A stretch of DNA of 58,942 bases, taken from NCBI GenBank assembly GCA_026692905.1, contig JAPLNL010000030.1, positions 1 through 58,942 on the forward strand, read 5' to 3'. This DNA comes from Planctomycetota bacterium (GTDB lineage Bacteria; Planctomycetota; Planctomycetia; Pirellulales; Pirellulaceae). The notes beneath the pieces were generated by a model that saw only the letters and a list, made by a program, of their open reading frames with translations, had not been told where the DNA came from and searched no databases. Shown in pieces: positions 17,755-25,699 of this stretch. A program made the translations under genes and the position numbers. How positions within the stretch are numbered: the first letter of the stretch is position 1; the number at the start of each line of letters is the position of its first letter.

Positions 17755-19710
17755 ATGAATCACAGGGTCATTCCATTGCAGACAGAGGAAAGGTCCCTCA
17801 CCACAAACCTACCTTTTTCCTCACCGGTTTCGATCGTTAGGATTTCGGTCGTTAGGATTTCGGTCGCATTGATTGGATTCTGGCAGGTCGGAGCAAGTTT
17901 GGCACAGTCCCCGAATGCAACCACAAAGCCTTCCGCTCCTGCTGAGGCAACTACCTACGCCGCAGCACATTCGAGTGGGCGGAATTGGGCCTTGGATATC
18001 GCGAACGCCCAATTGAATTTGGATCCGAATCGATTGCCCGACATTGGAATGGCCAGGCAACGACTTGATCAAGCCATGTCGAACCTCGAGAATTTTCTAG
18101 CAACATCGCCACAACATCAATCCAACTGGCTTGCATTTCTAGCCTGGAACGATTTGCAAAAGGAGCTCAAGGAAGAGAAACCGGATCTCGACCGAATCAC
18201 CCAAATCGAAAAGGCGTTTCGTCAAAACTATTTTGGGTTGGAGATGAGTCCGTTTACGGGGGTTCGCGATGCGTTGGCAAATTATGCGTACGCGTTGAAG
18301 TTCGGTTCCGACAAGACGAAAGCTATCGAGTCGTTTAACAAGCTACTGACCAAACTATCAGAACAGTTGCAATTGCCGAACGCGACAACAGATTTTGAAA
18401 ACGCACGCGAGGTTGGACAGTCAGTCGCCTATCTCGTTCAAGGTAACCAGGTGAGCAATCTCGTGCAGTCTGTCCGTGGGGTTTTTTCTCGAGCCAACGC
18501 AAGAGTCTTGATCTCTTCCGAGTTCTTAGGCAAACGATTTTCCAGACCCGTTAACGAAGCCAATCCCGTCAACGAAGTGATTCTCGGCACTCAGCTTTTT
18601 GGACAAAGTTGGCTTCATGGATATGTCACACCTCAACTGTTGGACAGCAGTTCCAACGCTGCAATGCGACTTAACTTAAATGGTTCCTTTTCTAGTCAAA
18701 ACATTGGCTACAATCGCTCGGTCAAACTGCATACACAAGGGTCTGGTGGTGTCGCTGCAAGCGAAACAATCGTGTTGACAGATTCTGGTTTGGTACCGCT
18801 TAAGGATACCTCCAGCGATGCAAATCTGTCGAGCCAGATCAACGATATTGAGGCTCGACTGCGAATCGTCAGGAAAATCGCAAGCAAGCAAGCTGCCAAA
18901 CAAAAGCCGCAAGCGGACTCGATTGCAGAAGGGCGTTTGGAGGATCGGATCCGAACCCAGTTTCATGAAAAGCTAACCCAACAAATCTCCGAAGCCAACG
19001 AGCGGATCAAGACACCTGATTTGCCGGTGTTGACCCGCTTGGGCTTGGATCGTCCATCGCGAACCACTTGGAGTTCGCCGCAGTATTTAGCTCTGCTTTG
19101 GAAATTGCAAGGACAATCGCAACTTGCCTCGCCGATTTCTTGCCCGCTCGTCGTCGAGCCCTCTGGTGTCACCGTTCAATTGCACCATTCCATTGTCACG
19201 AACTTGCTAGATCCGGTACTGGCCGGCCGCATCATCAAGAACACAGACATTGACTCCATTTCGTTACAGTTTGGAGGCACGCTTGGAAAAGGACTCGCAC
19301 AGCAAAAGGACGAGAAACCATGGGCTATTACCATGGCGCCTTTCCATCCCGTCGAGATCGAGTTGGACGATTCGCTCGTCAAGTTCAGGATCAGGACATC
19401 GCGGCTCGATAGCGGCGATCAAGTTTTAAAGATGGGGGCAAGCATTGAAGCGGCGTACAAGATTGTCGTAACGGATGGAGCCATTCAGTTGGAACGTCAA
19501 GAAGACGTGAAAATCGTTTTGGCGGAACAGCGAGGTGCGCGGCCTGCAACGATTCGCCGATTGCTGAAGAAAATTTTCGATGACGTGTTCAAGCAAGAAT
19601 TGTTGGACCAACCTGTTCGCGTTACGGATCGCTTGCCAAACGAACTCAAGGAACTTTCCTTGATCTCGATCTCGGTAGACGACGGTTGGATTCAGGCTCA
19701 TCTGCGGTAA
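17755..19710 (+). CDS. Secreted protein of unknown function, paralogue of 6700-9288
   Basis: 651 residues. A hydrophobic signal segment lies at about residues 20-50, with cleavage near SLA-QSP. An N-terminal helical part (RQRLDQAMSNLENFLATSPQHQSNWLAFLAWNDL) is followed by the domain shared with the 862-residue protein: RLNLNGSFSSQNIGYNRS, VQLHHSIVTNLLDPVLAGR, a KFRIRTSRLDSGDQ strand and the closing ISVDDGWIQAHL. A 15-base direct repeat (CGTTAGGATTTCGGT, 17835-17864) duplicates five codons in the signal segment. No catalytic motif is seen. Confidence 0.8.
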   Translation: MNHRVIPLQTEERSLTTNLPFSSPVSIVRISVVRISVALIGFWQVGASLAQSPNATTKPSAPAEATTYAAAHSSGRNWALDIANAQLNLDPNRLPDIGMARQRLDQAMSNLENFLATSPQHQSNWLAFLAWNDLQKELKEEKPDLDRITQIEKAFRQNYFGLEMSPFTGVRDALANYAYALKFGSDKTKAIESFNKLLTKLSEQLQLPNATTDFENAREVGQSVAYLVQGNQVSNLVQSVRGVFSRANARVLISSEFLGKRFSRPVNEANPVNEVILGTQLFGQSWLHGYVTPQLLDSSSNAAMRLNLNGSFSSQNIGYNRSVKLHTQGSGGVAASETIVLTDSGLVPLKDTSSDANLSSQINDIEARLRIVRKIASKQAAKQKPQADSIAEGRLEDRIRTQFHEKLTQQISEANERIKTPDLPVLTRLGLDRPSRTTWSSPQYLALLWKLQGQSQLASPISCPLVVEPSGVTVQLHHSIVTNLLDPVLAGRIIKNTDIDSISLQFGGTLGKGLAQQKDEKPWAITMAPFHPVEIELDDSLVKFRIRTSRLDSGDQVLKMGASIEAAYKIVVTDGAIQLERQEDVKIVLAEQRGARPATIRRLLKKIFDDVFKQELLDQPVRVTDRLPNELKELSLISISVDDGWIQAHLR

Positions 19711-19754
19711 GGTAGGCGGAGAGTCCCAATGCAACTAGGACGAAGCGCAAGTTT

Positions 19755-19900
19755 TGAGGTTGCACGTTTTCTGTGCTTCCGGGCCAACGGCCCATCCATT
19801 CGCATAGCCCAGCCCAACGGGCTGGGTATTCGTTGCAACCGCTCGTAAGGGCCAAAGGCCCGACCGTTTTATCCCATTCACTAGCTTGCGCGTCGTGCTA
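19755..19900. repeat. Cluster of short hairpins plus one family C repeat
   Basis: Three hairpins follow one another: GGGCCAACGGCCC, CCCAGCCCAACGGGCTGGG and GGGCCAAAGGCCC. They are followed by CTAGCTTGCGCGTCGTGCTA at 19881-19900, an exact family C unit. The block sits between convergent genes. It could end transcription from both sides, but no U-run follows the stems. Confidence 0.7.
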
Positions 19901-19936
19901 CCGTTGACATTGTGCAGATTCTCAACAGCAACGTCA

Positions 19937-20710
19937 TCAATCTCTGACTTGCCACCAAGGTTTTCGCTTCTCCAGAAAGGCCTCTAGCCCCTCTTTCGCT
20001 TCAACGCCATGTCGAGCCCCAAGATGCATTTCCAGCATCCGCTGGGTTGTGATCGAATCGTTCGCAACGTACGCTTGATTCAGGAGTTCCTTGGTCGCCT
20101 CGATGGTCTCTGGACCGCCGGCCAAAACCCCTAAGCCAACTTGGATAGCCTCCTCCAATAGTTCGTTGCGATCAACAACGCGCTGCAAAAGCCCAATTTG
20201 CTGAGCACGGGCGGCGTCGATGGCATTGCCCACCAAAAACAGCTCTCGCAGATCTCCCTCCCGAATCTTGGGACACAGGACGCCACAAATCAACGCGGGC
20301 AACAAACCGCGTTGAGCCTCAGGGAAGCCAACGAGCAGATCGGTTGTTCCTATCGCCATGTCGCAGGAAGCCATCAGTCCTGCACCACCTGCATAGGCTC
20401 CGCCATGCGCCGCCGCTATCGTAACCAGGCGTGTTTTTCGCATCAAAATCAATGTTCTAGCGACGCATTGAGCAGATTGTTGAACTAGTTCTGAATTCGA
20501 AGCTTCGCTCAAGTCGAGTCCTGAACAGAAAATCGGCCCAGCTCCACGCACGATCAGAACACGATTGGATTTGTCTTTTGCCAAAACCTCAACTTGATCG
20601 CATAGTTCGGTTAGCAACTGAATACACAACGCGTTCCTTCGTTCTGGTCGATTGAGGGTCGCCAGGGCGAGCCCAGGCTTTAGCATTTGAACAGTTACGA
20701 GTTGGGACAT
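19937..20710 (-). CDS. Enoyl-CoA hydratase/isomerase family protein
   Basis: 257 residues from the ATG at 20710, preceded by GGAG at 8 bases. It has the crotonase fold signatures: RPERRNAL, the oxyanion-hole segment GPIFCSGLDL, and AAHGGAYAGGAGLMASCDMAI. The family hydrates or isomerises enoyl-CoA in fatty-acid or branched-chain amino-acid breakdown. In the second oxyanion segment the usual catalytic Glu of true hydratases is not obvious (GFPEAQRGLLPAL), so the exact reaction is open. A 3-hydroxyacyl-CoA-type dehydrogenase is divergently encoded next door, which fits beta-oxidation. Confidence 0.85.
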   Translation of the reverse strand: MSQLVTVQMLKPGLALATLNRPERRNALCIQLLTELCDQVEVLAKDKSNRVLIVRGAGPIFCSGLDLSEASNSELVQQSAQCVARTLILMRKTRLVTIAAAHGGAYAGGAGLMASCDMAIGTTDLLVGFPEAQRGLLPALICGVLCPKIREGDLRELFLVGNAIDAARAQQIGLLQRVVDRNELLEEAIQVGLGVLAGGPETIEATKELLNQAYVANDSITTQRMLEMHLGARHGVEAKEGLEAFLEKRKPWWQVRD

Positions 20711-20847
20711 GCCGATTCTCCAAAGGCTAGGGACCAAGACAAAGGTGAGGAATGGTTCATTCTATGCTGCATCATCATTGAGGATGTCGTTATGATGATA
20801 TTCCACAATCGAGATCGTCCGGTTCCGGAACCCGCAATTTATCGGTT

Positions 20848-20975
20848 GGGGAGGGCGAGGCTCCTGCCGAGCCAACGGTCCAAAGGTTCGGCAGGAGCCT
20901 CACCCTCCCGAGCAATGAATTGCTTAGGTAAACTTGTTGGAAACATGTTTACAGCGGTGGCCTCACCCTCCCGAG
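20848..20975. repeat. Family A element, copy 3, left arm missing
   Basis: The central hairpin (GGGGAGGGCGAGGCTCCTGC with its inverse CAGGAGCCTCACCCTCCC) is followed by GAGCAATGAATTGCTTAGG and the right arm ATGTTTACAGCGGTGGCCTC ACCCTCCC. The left GTAAACAT arm is absent. It lies between divergent genes, so it may sit inside their promoter region. Confidence 0.88.
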
Positions 20976-21026
20976 AAATGAATTGGATGAAAAAAGTCGA
21001 TAAAATCATGTTTATGGGACGTTGCA

Positions 21027-21794
21027 ATGCAGATCGATGGTAACACAGTTTTGATTTCGGGTGGTAGCTCAGGCCTAGGCAACGCATGCGCGGTGCGATT
21101 GCTCCAAAACGGGGCCAAAGTGATATTGATCGATATCGCCCCTCCCCCCGAAGCGATGCTTGCGGCGGCAGGTGAAAACTGCATTTACTTTCGTGCGGAT
21201 GTCACCAGCGAATTGGATGTGAAACGGGCAATTGAAAAGGGGTTGGAACGTTTCGGTCCGCTTTCGGCAGCAGTCATCTGCGCAGGAGTACTCCATTCCG
21301 AACGCGCGATGGGCCGAGACGGGCCAGCGTCATTAGACGCGTTTCGTCGGGTCATTGAAATCAACTTGACGGGGACGTTTAACGTTCTGAGGCTCTGCGC
21401 GGATGCAATTTCCAAAAAGACGGTCCCTGTGCCATCGAGCGAACGTGGAGTCATTGTCATGACCTCGTCCATTGCCGCTTTTGATGGCCAAATTGGACAG
21501 TCCGCCTATTCGGCATCGAAGGGAGCGGTGGCAGCGATGACATTACCATTGGCTCGCGATCTAGGACGTATCGGCATCCGAGTTGTTAGTATTGCTCCAG
21601 GGGTCTTTGAAACTCCAATGATGGAAGTTGCTCCGGAAAAAGTACGCCAGTCGCTGTTGGACGAAACGGCCTTTCCAAAACGATTTGGTACGCCCGATGA
21701 GTTCGCCTCCACGGTACAGCATGTGATCGAAAATGCAATGTTCAATGGCTGCACTCTGAGGCTGGATGCTGGGCTGCGCATGCCTGCTAAATAG
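21027..21794 (+). CDS. Short-chain dehydrogenase, 3-hydroxyacyl-CoA dehydrogenase type 2-like
   Basis: 255 residues; NAD(H)-binding GGSSGLGNA near the N-terminus, catalytic Ser in MTSSIAAFDGQIGQ, Tyr-Lys in YSASKGA, then RIGIRVVSIAPGVFETPMM. The whole layout, including DVTSELDVKRAIE and FPKRFGTPDEFASTVQHVIEN, follows the HSD17B10 (type 2 3-hydroxyacyl-CoA dehydrogenase) group, which oxidises short- and branched-chain 3-hydroxyacyl-CoA. The divergent enoyl-CoA hydratase would make its substrate. Confidence 0.88.
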   Translation: MQIDGNTVLISGGSSGLGNACAVRLLQNGAKVILIDIAPPPEAMLAAAGENCIYFRADVTSELDVKRAIEKGLERFGPLSAAVICAGVLHSERAMGRDGPASLDAFRRVIEINLTGTFNVLRLCADAISKKTVPVPSSERGVIVMTSSIAAFDGQIGQSAYSASKGAVAAMTLPLARDLGRIGIRVVSIAPGVFETPMMEVAPEKVRQSLLDETAFPKRFGTPDEFASTVQHVIENAMFNGCTLRLDAGLRMPAK

Positions 21795-21822
21795 ACAATC
21801 GAGAACCTGCACATGCCTCCCA

Positions 21823-21984
21823 TCTAGATCGCGGCCTTGGTTTCATCAAGTCTTTGCCGAGCGGCTCGCTGGCCAAAGCCAGCGCAGAAATGCTATTTGT
21901 GACCAGACTGATCCCTAGAATCTGAATCGCAAATGACGGCAATGGCCCGATTTGGGGCGCACTGAAGCCATTGAGAACAATCAT
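21823..21984 (-). pseudogene. Relic of a cation-transporting P-type ATPase
   Basis: A short frame reads PLPSFAIQILGISLVTNS then ISALALASEPLGKDLMKPRP RSR. This matches the M5-M6 region of Ca2+-type P-ATPases, usually PLPLLPIQILWINLVTDGLP ALALAxEPxExDLMKRPPR. The functional Asn-x-x-Thr-Asp of M6 has become SLVTNS. Only about 45 residues of a protein of about 900 remain, directly after the stop of the HlyD-like gene and in its frame. Recognition is by eye only. Confidence 0.6.
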
Positions 21985-21990
21985 CTTGGA

Positions 21991-23187
21991 CTAACGAGTC
22001 TTGTTGATAGAAACGTCGACTTGCAGTTGAAGACGTTGTGCTGCAGTCTCGGTATCGTTTGCGTCGATGGCGATCCAGACTGGGATGGATCGGAAATCGG
22101 ATCTTGCCATCGGGTTGGGTGACCGCATCTGCGCCGCTCCTACCACTCGGTCAATTCGCTTGACTCTACCTTTGAGCGGTCGCCCTAACGCCGAGGAGCG
22201 TATCTCAACTTGATCGTCGATGGTAATGCTGGCAACATCGGATTCGTGCACTTCTGCGACGCAAACCATTTCGCTCAAATCGGCCAATTCAAACATCGGT
22301 AACTGAGCTGTTCGCTCACCGACCTCTATATTGACGCTAACAACAATGCCGTCGATGGGCGAAACCACATTCGACTGCTCCAACTGCATCTTCAAGATTT
22401 CGATCTGCTTCTCGAGACTAGCGATCGGTGTCGACTGGTCTATCAGCTTGCGCGCCTCTTTCGCAGCAGCCACAGCTTTTTCGCTTTGTTTTACTTGGAG
22501 AGTGGTCAATTCGACAGCTTGCTTGGCTGCCAAAGTACTTTGTTCGCTGGCCATTGAAATGCGTGTTAGTTCGTTCTTCTTGGATTCCAATTCTAGGGTA
22601 CCAACAGCGGCGCGGGTAAGTGGCATCTCTCGGAGTTTCTGAAGTGAAGAAATTTGGCGATTCAGAGAATCCAATTGTTCGCTGCTCTTGTTCACCATAA
22701 CAAGCTGTGATTTGGATTGATCCAGCATTTGAACGGCCGACTGCAACTTCAGTCCAGCTGCATCGATTGCGAGATCTGCTTCTTGCTGTTTGGCTTGTCG
22801 CAATGCTCGAGCTTCTTCGAGTCGAAATCCCGCTACCTCCAACTCTAGAGCTCTCAGTTTTTGACTCTGGAGGACCAGCAATGATTGCGATTTTCGAACG
22901 GCCTGACCTGCTTGCACCAAGATCTGTTCCACCCGGTCGCCAGGGATCGCAGCCAAGCGAAGGATTCCTTTTGCGGGCTGGAGTCTCCCCTGTGCTAACA
23001 CTTGTCCCGATTTTGCGGAGTCATCGAAACGGACTTCGCGAACGGTTGGGAGTGATGTTGCGAGTGGTTTTGATGGACTGCAGCCGAGCAACGAAACCAT
23101 TCCTGTCGACCAAGCCAAGAAGAATAGGGAATACGAGGTAACAAGATGCCGTTTTGCAATCGAAAGCAAGGCAAAACTGGGGTGCAT
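21991..23187 (-). CDS. HlyD/DevB-like membrane fusion lipoprotein
   Basis: About 398 residues. Three ATGs in a row (23193-23185) follow AAGG; the third has the best spacing. A signal segment ends in the lipobox LLGC, so the protein is likely lipid-anchored. It has a lipoyl-like half (LAAIPGDRVEQILVQAGQAV), a long coiled-coil hairpin (about residues 100-260), the returning half SPIDGIVVSVNIEVGERTAQ, and a beta-barrel. Such adaptors link an inner-membrane ABC exporter to an outer-membrane channel. The DevA-like ATPase is encoded divergently about 150 bases away, but no DevC-type permease gene is in the window. Confidence 0.88.
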   Translation of the reverse strand: MHPSFALLSIAKRHLVTSYSLFFLAWSTGMVSLLGCSPSKPLATSLPTVREVRFDDSAKSGQVLAQGRLQPAKGILRLAAIPGDRVEQILVQAGQAVRKSQSLLVLQSQKLRALELEVAGFRLEEARALRQAKQQEADLAIDAAGLKLQSAVQMLDQSKSQLVMVNKSSEQLDSLNRQISSLQKLREMPLTRAAVGTLELESKKNELTRISMASEQSTLAAKQAVELTTLQVKQSEKAVAAAKEARKLIDQSTPIASLEKQIEILKMQLEQSNVVSPIDGIVVSVNIEVGERTAQLPMFELADLSEMVCVAEVHESDVASITIDDQVEIRSSALGRPLKGRVKRIDRVVGAAQMRSPNPMARSDFRSIPVWIAIDANDTETAAQRLQLQVDVSINKTR

Positions 23188-23340
23188 CATCATCCTTGGG
23201 ATTGGTAAAGACTGTGCATTAGGCAAATAGAAACGACATCTGAGCTGCGACGAAACCATACAATAGGTTACACTGCAAACTGGACGTGGGGGATCGGAAC
23301 CCCTGTAAATTTCGAATTCAAGCTGAGGAAAATCGATACG

Positions 23341-24498
23341 ATGCTGCCGGGAAGCGTTCAACGTGCAACTCTTTTCGACCCGAGCACGCGCATTCGAACT
23401 GCTCAAGATGTCCAGCCCTCGATTCGAGCCACCGATCTTCGGCATTTCTTCGGGACAGGGGAACTGCGCAAGCAGGTTTTGTTTGAAAACAACCTGACTG
23501 TTTTCCCAGGTGAAATCATCATTATGACCGGCCCAAGCGGTTCTGGCAAAACGACCCTGCTAACATTGATAGGCGCTCTTCGAGCGGTTCAAGAGGGCAA
23601 GCTATCCGTTTTGGGGCAAGAGCTGCATGGTGCCAGCCGAAGCCAGCTCGTCCATTTCCGTCGTCAAGTGGGATTCATTTTCCAAGCTCATAACCTGTTC
23701 GACTCGCTAACAGCCACGCAAAATGTTCGCATGTCCCTTGAGCTAACTCGGCCTGGTTCTTCCATGCGAGAAAACACCAAAGCTGCAAAGGAGATGCTGG
23801 ATAAAGTTGGACTTGCCAATCGAACCGGTCACAAACCCAAACAACTTTCTGGGGGCCAAAAGCAACGGGTTGCGATTGCGAGAGGACTCGTCCACACCCC
23901 CAAACTAGTCCTTGCCGACGAGCCAACGGCCGCGCTGGACGAACAAAGCGGCCGGACCGTCGTCGAGTTACTTCAGCGTATGGCAGCAGAAAACCAATCT
24001 ACGATTTTGATCGTAACACACGACAACCGAATTTTGGATGTTGCCGATCGGATTGTGACTCTAGTAGATGGCCAAATCCGAAGCGACGCGCTAGTCAAAG
24101 AAGCGGGTATCATCACGCAAATGATCGCCAAGTGCAGTGTCTTCGAACGGGTAACGCCGCGAACACTCACGCGCATCGCGGACGAAATGACGATCGAGAC
24201 GTTGCCAGCAGGCAAGCAGATCATCCGAGAAAACGATCCAGGCGACCGATTCTTTTTGATTCGTGAAGGCTCCGTTGTGGTAAAGCGGGGTGCGCCGGAA
24301 GTCGAAGTCGTTCGACTTGCCAGCGGTGATTTTTTCGGCGAGATGGCCTTGTTAACAGGGCAGCCACGTAATGCGAGCGTATATACGCTGGAGGAAACGC
24401 TGCTCTGCTCGCTCAGCAAAGCAAGCTTCCAATCAGCTATGGCCGAATCAGCGTCCTTGGAGACGGAAATCCGAGAAGCCTATTTCGAACGGAAGTAG
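23341..24498 (+). CDS. DevA-like ABC transporter ATPase fused to a cyclic-nucleotide-binding domain
   Basis: 385 residues. The ABC domain (about residues 25-245) has Walker A GPSGSGKTT, signature LSGGQKQR, Walker B LVLADEP and the switch VTHD; the stretch DLRHFFGTGELRKQVLFENN is typical of DevA/MacB-like exporter ATPases. From about residue 275 to the end there is a cNMP-type domain: LPAGKQIIRENDPGDRFFLI REG and the phosphate-binding cassette FGEMALLTGQPRNASV with Glu and Arg kept, so binding is possible. This fusion suggests ligand control of an exporter. GAGGAAAA lies upstream of the ATG. The adaptor is divergent. Confidence 0.9.
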   Translation: MLPGSVQRATLFDPSTRIRTAQDVQPSIRATDLRHFFGTGELRKQVLFENNLTVFPGEIIIMTGPSGSGKTTLLTLIGALRAVQEGKLSVLGQELHGASRSQLVHFRRQVGFIFQAHNLFDSLTATQNVRMSLELTRPGSSMRENTKAAKEMLDKVGLANRTGHKPKQLSGGQKQRVAIARGLVHTPKLVLADEPTAALDEQSGRTVVELLQRMAAENQSTILIVTHDNRILDVADRIVTLVDGQIRSDALVKEAGIITQMIAKCSVFERVTPRTLTRIADEMTIETLPAGKQIIRENDPGDRFFLIREGSVVVKRGAPEVEVVRLASGDFFGEMALLTGQPRNASVYTLEETLLCSLSKASFQSAMAESASLETEIREAYFERK

Positions 24499-24617
24499 TT
24501 CCCTCGAGACCTCTTTGCGGTATTTGGCTACTCGTGTTAAGCTAGTCGTGGTGCTTTCTGCCTCGAATTGTATTTCAAGGCATCCTTTTTAAGCGAGCGG
24601 CAAGCTGAAAACTACCT

Positions 24618-24686
24618 TAGCACGACGCGCAAGCTAGTGGACTTACTGTCTAATTCACTAGCTTGCGCGTCGTGCGCGTCGTGCTA
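24618..24686. repeat. Inverted pair of family C repeats
   Basis: TAGCACGACGCGCAAGCTAG at 24618 faces CTAGCTTGCGCGTCGTGC at 24658 across about 20 bases, so the pair can form a long hairpin. The right arm carries a duplicated CGCGTCGTG before the final CTA at 24684-24686. It lies between the ABC ATPase and the RIO kinase genes, in a gap with no gene. Confidence 0.9.
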
Positions 24687-24748
24687 GGTATAGTTAAAGC
24701 CGCAGCTCGCCTCAGTGAAAACCTCCACATTCTAGAAGCAATGACAAC

Positions 24749-25591
24749 TTGAAAGCACCTAAGAGTATTCAGCCGCTAATCGAGGATGGGCTCGTCGATG
24801 AAGTCCTGCGTTCGCTGATGAGTGGTAAAGAGGCTCAGGTCTTTTTGGTGCGTTGTGGTCAGGAGATTCGCTGCGCCAAGGTTTACAAGGACGTAGCGGA
24901 TCGCAGCTTCAAAAAGGCGGTACAGTACCACGAGGGGCGGAAGATCCGGAATAGCCGCCGTCAACGAGCGATGGAAAAGCGTTCCAAATTCGGTCGTGAT
25001 CAGCAAGAAGTCGTTTGGCAACGTGCCGAAGTGGACGCACTATATCGACTTGCCGAAGCCGGTGTACGAGTCCCCAAGGCCTATGGTTTGATCGATGGCG
25101 TGCTGTTGATGGAGATGATTACGGGGGCGGACGGAGACGTTGCACCGCGACTCAACGATATCACCATGTCCGCCGAGCAGGCGATTAGGGATCACGCTAC
25201 TGTCATGAACTATGTTTTGCGCATGTTGTGCGTCGGCCTCATCCATGGTGACCTATCCGAATTTAACGTCCTTCAGGATGCAAATGGTCCTGTGATCATC
25301 GACTTGCCGCAAGCAGTCAACGCGGCAGCCAATAACAGCGCCAAAAGGATGCTTCAACGCGATGTCGAAAACATCACGGAATACTATTCGCGCTTTGCCC
25401 CAGAATTGGCTAACACTCACTATGCCGAAGAAATTTGGGAGTTGCACGAAAAGGGAGAACTCAAACCCGACTTGAAACTCACTGGCAAGTTTGTGTTTCC
25501 AACGGAGGCTGCCGACGTTGACGCTGTGTTGCGATTCATTGACGTTGCTTACGAAGAAGAACTGGAACGTCAGGAACGGATGAATAGCTAG
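24749..25591 (+). CDS. RIO family serine protein kinase
   Basis: 280 residues, a complete RIO1-type kinase: the nucleotide region SGKEAQVFLV, Lys in CAKVYKD, catalytic loop HGDLSEFNVL (about residues 167-176) and metal-binding IDLPQAV. In archaea and eukaryotes RIO kinases act as ATPases in small-subunit maturation; their bacterial role is not established. No ATG fits, and TTG at 24749 is the best start. No ribosomal gene is adjacent, so context gives no help with its substrate. Confidence 0.9.
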   Translation: MKAPKSIQPLIEDGLVDEVLRSLMSGKEAQVFLVRCGQEIRCAKVYKDVADRSFKKAVQYHEGRKIRNSRRQRAMEKRSKFGRDQQEVVWQRAEVDALYRLAEAGVRVPKAYGLIDGVLLMEMITGADGDVAPRLNDITMSAEQAIRDHATVMNYVLRMLCVGLIHGDLSEFNVLQDANGPVIIDLPQAVNAAANNSAKRMLQRDVENITEYYSRFAPELANTHYAEEIWELHEKGELKPDLKLTGKFVFPTEAADVDAVLRFIDVAYEEELERQERMNS

Positions 25592-25604
25592 GCGCAAGCG
25601 GAGC

Positions 25605-25697
25605 GTGGTCGACGACGATTCGAATTTTGCCTACTTGGCCAAACCGGCAAAAAACTTCTCGGATTTCTTTCTCTGTGACACGCTGTGCTAGGTTTCC
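25605..25697 (-). pseudogene. Possible relic of an RRM RNA-binding domain
   Basis: On the minus strand one frame reads GGNLAQRVTEKEIREVF and CRFGQVGKIRIVVDH. This is the beta1-alpha1-beta2 part of an RNA recognition motif (VGNL-x-TEx-L-x-VFxxFGxV). The RNP1 segment (GFGFVEM type) is absent, and the frame soon runs into the end of the opposing RIO kinase gene. It is in another frame from the vWA gene just upstream. About 31 residues remain. Chance resemblance is possible. Confidence 0.4.
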
Positions 25698-25699
25698 TC

